Source: Betaproteobacteria bacterium UBA7395 (GTDB lineage Bacteria > Pseudomonadota > Gammaproteobacteria > Burkholderiales > Rhodocyclaceae). From it: a DNA stretch of 15,935 nt. Location: contig DKNF01000178.1 in assembly GCA_002470165.1 (NCBI GenBank), positions 1-15,935 on the forward strand, written 5' to 3'. Below, piece by piece: positions 8,259 through 15,935 of this stretch (its first letter is position 1; every line of letters begins with the position of its first letter). A model generated the notes under the pieces. It searched no databases. It saw only the letters and a program-made list of their open reading frames with translations, and was not told the DNA's origin. The translations under genes and the position numbers were made by a program.

Positions 8259-9269
8259 ATGCAGCTCAGCTTCGCCAAGGAAATCTCGGGCAAGGGGGCC
8301 AGTCTGTCGCTGGCCTTTGTCGTCGATCCGCTGAGCACCCGAAAAGCTTTCAACGACCCCGGCGTGGCCCTGATGCGCGCGGCGCAGAGCCACGGTCACG
8401 AGGTCTTCGCCATCGAAGCCGCCTCGCTTGGCTGGCGCAAGCCGGAAGCCGGCCATCCGGGCGGCGTCTTCGGCGAGTTAATCCACCTCCACATGCGGCC
8501 GGACGACCACGACTGGTACCGCGAAACCGGCCGCGAATGGCGGCCGCTGAAAGGCCTGGACGCGGTCATCGTCCGTCTCGACCCACCGCTCGACCGCGAA
8601 TTCCTCGCTGCCACCTGGCTGCTGGAGCGGGCCGAAGCCGACGGCGTACGCGTCATCAACCGGCCGCGCGCGCTGCGCGAGCACGCGGAAAAGGTGGCCA
8701 TCGCCGAATTTCCGCAATTCGCCCCGAGCAGCCTGATCAGCCGCGACATGGGGCAGATCCAGCATTTCATCGACGAACAGCGCGACGTTGTCCTCAAGCC
8801 GCTGGACGGCTGCGGCAAGGTGCCGGTTTTCCGCGTGCACCGCAACGATCCCAACCGCAACGTCATCGTCGAGACGCTGACCGACCACGGCAGCCGCACG
8901 ATCATGGCGCAGATCCACCTGCCCGAGATCGGCCAGGGCGACAAACGCATCCTGCTGATCGCCGGCAAGGTCGTGCCCTGGTGTCTGGCGCGCATTCCCA
9001 AGGCCGGCGAGACGCGCGGCAGCCTGGCCGCCGGCGGCACCGGCGTCGCCCAGGAAGTCAGCGCCCACGACCGCCACCTTGGCGAAACCCTCGGCCCGCT
9101 GCTGCTCAAGCGCGGTCTGCTGATCGTCGGTCTCGACGTCATCGGCAACGCGCTGACAGGCATCAACGTCACCCACCCGGCCGGCATGGTCGAAATCCGC
9201 CAGCAAAGCGGTTTCGATTCCGCCGGCGCCTGCATCACTGCCATTGAACACGCATGCGGACTCTCCTGA
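8259..9269 (+). CDS. gshB: Glutathione synthetase
   Basis: This enzyme joins gamma-glutamylcysteine and glycine using ATP, in the cytoplasm. It is 336 residues from ATG 8259, slightly longer than the roughly 315 of E. coli GshB. Recognisable parts are FVVDPL (20-25), VRLDPPLDREF, the ATP-grasp lysine in VVLKPLDG (Lys180), TLTDHGSRTIMAQ, GDKRILLIAG, CLARIPKAGETRGSLAAGG and INVTHPAG near the C-terminus. Two things are odd. The glycine loop reads DGCGK where E. coli has DGMGG, and LAAGGTG replaces LAAGGRG. The first 15 residues also extend beyond the usual family start, and a strong ribosome site lies inside the extension (see the separate entry), so the true start may be CTG 8304. The gene lies 5 nt after gshA and overlaps apbE by 16 nt. 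Confidence 0.93.
   Translation: MQLSFAKEISGKGASLSLAFVVDPLSTRKAFNDPGVALMRAAQSHGHEVFAIEAASLGWRKPEAGHPGGVFGELIHLHMRPDDHDWYRETGREWRPLKGLDAVIVRLDPPLDREFLAATWLLERAEADGVRVINRPRALREHAEKVAIAEFPQFAPSSLISRDMGQIQHFIDEQRDVVLKPLDGCGKVPVFRVHRNDPNRNVIVETLTDHGSRTIMAQIHLPEIGQGDKRILLIAGKVVPWCLARIPKAGETRGSLAAGGTGVAQEVSAHDRHLGETLGPLLLKRGLLIVGLDVIGNALTGINVTHPAGMVEIRQQSGFDSAGACITAIEHACGLS
8292..8306 (+). promoter_or_regulatory. Strong internal ribosome binding site that may set the gshB start at CTG 8304
   Basis: AAGGGGG (8292-8298) lies 5 nt before an in-frame CTG (8304-8306). Starting there gives Met-Ser-Leu-Ala-Phe-Val-Val-Asp-Pro, which lines up with the normal GshB N-terminus. The annotated ATG at 8259 has only AGGG (8252-8255) with 3 nt spacing, which is too close to be good. 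CTG starts are rare, so this is an alternative rather than the main call. Confidence 0.35.
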
Positions 9270-10282
9270 TCGCCCTCCTTTCGCTGACCCTCGCCGCCTG
9301 CGGCAAGGCGCCCCTGCAGGAACAGCAGGCCTTCGTCTTCGGCACCCGGGTCGAGGTCATCGTCGTCGACGCCGACCCCGAGCAGGGCCGCAAGGCCATC
9401 GCCACGGTACTGCGCGAATTCGACCGCATGCACCGCACCTATCACGCCTGGCAGCCGTCCGAACTGACCGGGGTCAATGCTGCATTCGCCGCCGGCCGTT
9501 CGCATCAGGTCAGCCCGGAGATGGCCGAATTCATGACCGAAGCCAAGACGCTGGCGGCGCAGGGCGATTACCTGTTCGACCCGGGCATCGGCGGGCTGAT
9601 CAAGCTGTGGGGCTTTCACGCCGATGAATTCGAGGCGCGCCTGCCCGATCCCACAGCCATCGAGGCCTGGCGCGGCCAGCGGCCGTCGCTGGCCGACCTG
9701 ATCATAGACGGAACCACGGTATCCACGCGCAACCCGGCGCTGGCCCTCGATTTCGGCGGCTACCTCAAGGGTGTCGCCCTCGACCGCGCCGCCGCCATCC
9801 TGCGCGAACAGGGGATCCGCAATGCGCTGATCAACATCGGCGGCAACGTCCTTGCCCTGGGCAGCAAGGAAGGCCGCAAATGGCGCATCGGCATCCAGCA
9901 CCCGCGCCAGCCCGGCCCGCTGGCCACGGTCATGCTCGACGACGGCGAGGCCATCGGCACCTCCGGCGACTACCAGCGCTACTTCGAACTCGACGGCAAA
10001 CGCTACGCCCACCTGATCGACCCGCGCACCGGCTGGCCGGTCGATCACACCCAGGCGGTGACCGTACTCATCCCGGCCGGCGCCAAGGCCGGCACCCTGT
10101 CCGATGCCGCGTCCAAGCCCATTTTCGTCGCCGGCCCAGACGGCTGGCGGGCGATGGCCGACAAGATGCAGACCCCGCTGGTCATGCGCGTCGACCGTGA
10201 CAACCGCATCTTCGTCACCGAGGCCCTGCACAAGCGCCTGGAATACCTCGGCAAACCGCCGGAAATCACCGTGGTGCCGTGA
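9254..10282 (+). CDS. apbE: FAD:protein FMN transferase (ApbE), lipoprotein
   Basis: The family transfers FMN from FAD onto a threonine of target proteins such as NqrB/NqrC, RnfD/RnfG or NosR, on the periplasmic side. The product has 342 residues, with a signal peptide and lipobox (TLAACG, lipid-bearing Cys16). Conserved ApbE blocks are FDRMHRTYHAWQPSEL, FDPGIGGLIKLWGF, LDFGGYLKGVALDRA, LINIGGNVLALG, TSGDYQRYF and HLIDPRTGWPV. The metal-binding motif near the C-terminus, usually Asp-Ala-x-Ser/Ala-Thr, reads Asp284-Ala-Ala-Ser-Lys288, so Lys replaces the usual Thr. The ATG overlaps the end of gshB by 16 nt with no clear ribosome site, which suggests coupling. No flavoprotein target gene is in the window. 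Confidence 0.93.
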   Translation: MRTLLIALLSLTLAACGKAPLQEQQAFVFGTRVEVIVVDADPEQGRKAIATVLREFDRMHRTYHAWQPSELTGVNAAFAAGRSHQVSPEMAEFMTEAKTLAAQGDYLFDPGIGGLIKLWGFHADEFEARLPDPTAIEAWRGQRPSLADLIIDGTTVSTRNPALALDFGGYLKGVALDRAAAILREQGIRNALINIGGNVLALGSKEGRKWRIGIQHPRQPGPLATVMLDDGEAIGTSGDYQRYFELDGKRYAHLIDPRTGWPVDHTQAVTVLIPAGAKAGTLSDAASKPIFVAGPDGWRAMADKMQTPLVMRVDRDNRIFVTEALHKRLEYLGKPPEITVVP

Positions 10283-10289
10283 TCTTTCC

Positions 10290-10318
10290 TTGAAAGGCCA
10301 ATGCCGCTCCGTTATGCT
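10290..10318 (+). promoter_or_regulatory. Sigma70-type promoter for the second hybrid kinase operon
   Basis: TTGAAA (10290-10295) and TATGCT (10313-10318) are separated by 17 nt, matching the consensus at 5 of 6 and 4 of 6 positions. Transcription would start near 10325, giving a leader of roughly 58 nt before the TTG start. The -35 box begins only 8 nt after the apbE stop, so this operon can run independently of gshA-gshB-apbE. Confidence 0.65.
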
Positions 10319-10370
10319 GGCGTAGCAACGAAAACAATAAAATTCACTGGCAGGCGGGATAAGGCAGCAC

Positions 10371-10382
10371 GGAGGAAGCGCC

Positions 10383-10385
<3 letters not shown>
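10371..10385 (+). promoter_or_regulatory. Ribosome binding site that supports the TTG start of the hybrid kinase
   Basis: GGAGGA (10371-10376) lies 6 nt before TTG 10383. The frame is closed by TAA at 10338, with no ATG or GTG in between. The first internal ATG comes at about residue 51, after the first membrane helix, so TTG is the only start that keeps the anchor. Confidence 0.8.
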
Positions 10386-14683
<4,298 letters not shown>

Positions 14684-14687
<4 letters not shown>

Positions 14688-15820
14688 CTCCACTGCTACC
14701 CAAGCAAAGCATCCTGGTCGTCGACGACAGTCCGGAAAACATCACCATCCTCAGTGACGTGCTGTCCCACGACTACCGCATCCGCGTCGCCACCTCCGGC
14801 GAGAAGGCGTTGAAGATCGTCTATTCCGACGAACCGCCCGACCTGATCCTGCTCGACATCATGATGCCCGGCCTGTCCGGCCTGGAAATCTGCCGCCGGC
14901 TCAAGGCCAACCCCGACCGCCGCCGCATCCCGATCATCTTCGTCACCGCCATGAGCAGCACCGAGGACGAGCAGCGCGGCCTCGAACTGGGCGCCGTCGA
15001 CTACATCACCAAGCCGATCAGCCCGCCCATCGTCAAAGCCCGCGTACGCACCCACCTGGCGCTCTACGACCAGTCGCGCGAACTCGAACGCATGGTCCGC
15101 CAGCGCACCGCCGAACTGATGACCACCCGCCAGCAGATCATCCGCCGCCTGGGCCGCGCCGCCGAATTCAAGGACAACGAGACCGGCAACCACGTGCTGC
15201 GCATGAGCCACTACGCCCGCCTGATCGCCGAAGCCCACGGCCTGGGCGACGAAGCCGCCAGCATCATCTTCAACACGGCGCCGATGCACGACATCGGCAA
15301 GATCGGCATTCCCGACGCGATCCTGCTCAAACCCGGCAAACTCAATGCCGAGGAATGGAAGATCATGCACCAGCACCCGATCATGGGAGCCGAAATCATC
15401 GGCAAGCACGACAACGAACTGCTCGAAACCGCCCGCATCATCGCCCTCTCCCACCACGAAAAATGGGACGGCAGCGGTTATCCGCGCCAGCTCAAGGGCG
15501 AGGAAATCCCGCTGGAAGGCCGCATCGTCGCCATCGCCGACGTTTTCGACGCCCTGGTCTCGGTCCGTCCGTACAAGCCGGCATTCGCGCTCGACGACGC
15601 GCTGCGCCTGATGGACGAGCAAACCGGCAAGCACTTCGATCCGGCGTTGATGGAAGCCTTTCGCAAGACGCTGCCGGAAATCCTGCGCATCCGGGAAATC
15701 TACGCCGACGAAAACGGCGCCCTCACCGATCTCGAATTCCAGATCCGCGAGATCTACGACCACCGGAACGATCCGGCCGGTTATCCGGGTGTCCTGACCA
15801 GCCAGAAGGAAGGCAACTGA
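14684..15820 (+). CDS. Response regulator with HD-GYP domain, predicted c-di-GMP phosphodiesterase
   Basis: The product has 378 residues, soluble. An N-terminal receiver (about 8-125) has the acidic pair Asp14-Asp15, phospho-acceptor Asp58 ([10 protein letters not shown]), Thr in FVTAMSS and Lys in ITKPIS. A helical linker (about 128-155) leads to the HD-GYP domain. Metal-site residues are all visible: Glu166 and His170 in ETGNH, His202-Asp203 in [10 protein letters not shown], the QHP histidine, and His257-His258 in [11 protein letters not shown], which also has the GYP motif at 265-267. It should thus be an active c-di-GMP hydrolase of the RpfG type, switched by phosphorylation. The ATG overlaps the kinase stop by 4 nt, so the pair is co-translated. 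Its stop lies 4 nt from the convergent dtd stop. Confidence 0.95.
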
Positions 15821-15824
15821 TCGG

Positions 15825-15935
15825 CTATTCCGGCTGGCGCGAGTCGATGCTCAGCGTCACCGGCCCGTCATTGACCAGCGAAACCTGCATGTCGGCGCCA
15901 AACACCCCGGTCGGCACCGGCTTGCCCAGCGCCGC
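15825..15935 (-). CDS. dtd: D-aminoacyl-tRNA deacylase, C-terminal 36 codons (5' end outside window)
   Basis: Reading the minus strand from the window edge gives 36 residues and a TAG stop (15825-15827). The stretch contains [20 protein letters not shown] followed by VTLSIDS, the typical C-terminus of Dtd, including the NDGP segment with the Gly-cisPro pair that excludes L-aminoacyl substrates. Dtd removes D-amino acids (and mischarged glycine) from tRNA in the cytoplasm. The N-terminal part with the Ser-Gln motif lies beyond the window. The gene is convergent with the HD-GYP regulator. Confidence 0.92.
   Translation of the reverse strand, partial: AALGKPVPTGVFGADMQVSLVNDGPVTLSIDSRQPE

Noticed and set aside
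10284..10296. Small hairpin CTTTC-CTT-GAAAG after apbE as a terminator
   Set aside because: It has only 5 bp and a 3-nt loop with no T run. The right arm is part of the -35 box of the next promoter, which explains the sequence better.
10283..10382. Riboswitch (for example c-di-GMP sensing) in the leader of the relay operon
   Set aside because: The predicted leader is about 58 nt and shows no paired structure or conserved core; it is too short for a known c-di-GMP riboswitch.

Overview
The window is GC-rich DNA with almost no non-coding space. It looks like a betaproteobacterial chromosome, most likely of the Rhodocyclaceae type (Dechloromonas/Azonexus relatives). That placement is an inference from the base composition, the type III (T. 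ferrooxidans-type) glutamate-cysteine ligase and the style of the sensory proteins; no rRNA or other marker gene is present. I see no tRNA, rRNA, CRISPR array, insertion sequence or att site. No gap between genes exceeds 146 bp.

Layout. (1) 1-5179, plus strand: three genes joined by stop/start overlaps. They are the C-terminal part of a NuoL/MrpD/DabB-type proton-translocating membrane subunit, a 120-residue four-helix DUF4118-like membrane protein, and an 1148-residue hybrid histidine kinase with two stacked periplasmic sensor regions (CHASE-like, then dCache). (2) 5210-6832, minus strand: an ABC-F ATPase of the YbiT type. Its intrinsic terminator lies inside the last codons of the convergent kinase gene. 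(3) 6979-10282, plus strand: gshA, gshB and apbE, tightly packed. The first two make glutathione; the third is a flavinyltransferase lipoprotein. (4) 10383-15820, plus strand, behind a recognisable sigma70-type promoter: a 1434-residue hybrid kinase (dCache-HAMP-PAS-PAS-HisKA-HATPase-REC-REC-HPt) overlapping by 4 nt a REC-HD-GYP response regulator. (5) 15825-15935, minus strand: the last 36 codons of dtd (D-aminoacyl-tRNA deacylase), running off the window.

How the genes work together. Block 4 reads as a self-contained phosphorelay: periplasmic ligand, kinase His721, receiver Asp, HPt His1292, then Asp58 of a c-di-GMP phosphodiesterase. Block 1 joins a proton-transport subunit to a sensor kinase that has a receiver but no HPt, so it needs an HPt from elsewhere; that of block 4 is one candidate. 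Both kinases have a dCache domain that nearly matches the amino-acid-binding signature.

The points most worth checking are: the proton-transporter/DUF4118/kinase gene chain, the missing helix-5 glutamate in the transporter, the lysine replacing a conserved metal-site threonine in ApbE, the altered glycine loop and uncertain start of GshB, and the terminator shared with coding sequence. I did not find a clearly new type of system. The rest is recognisable families in slightly unusual combinations.
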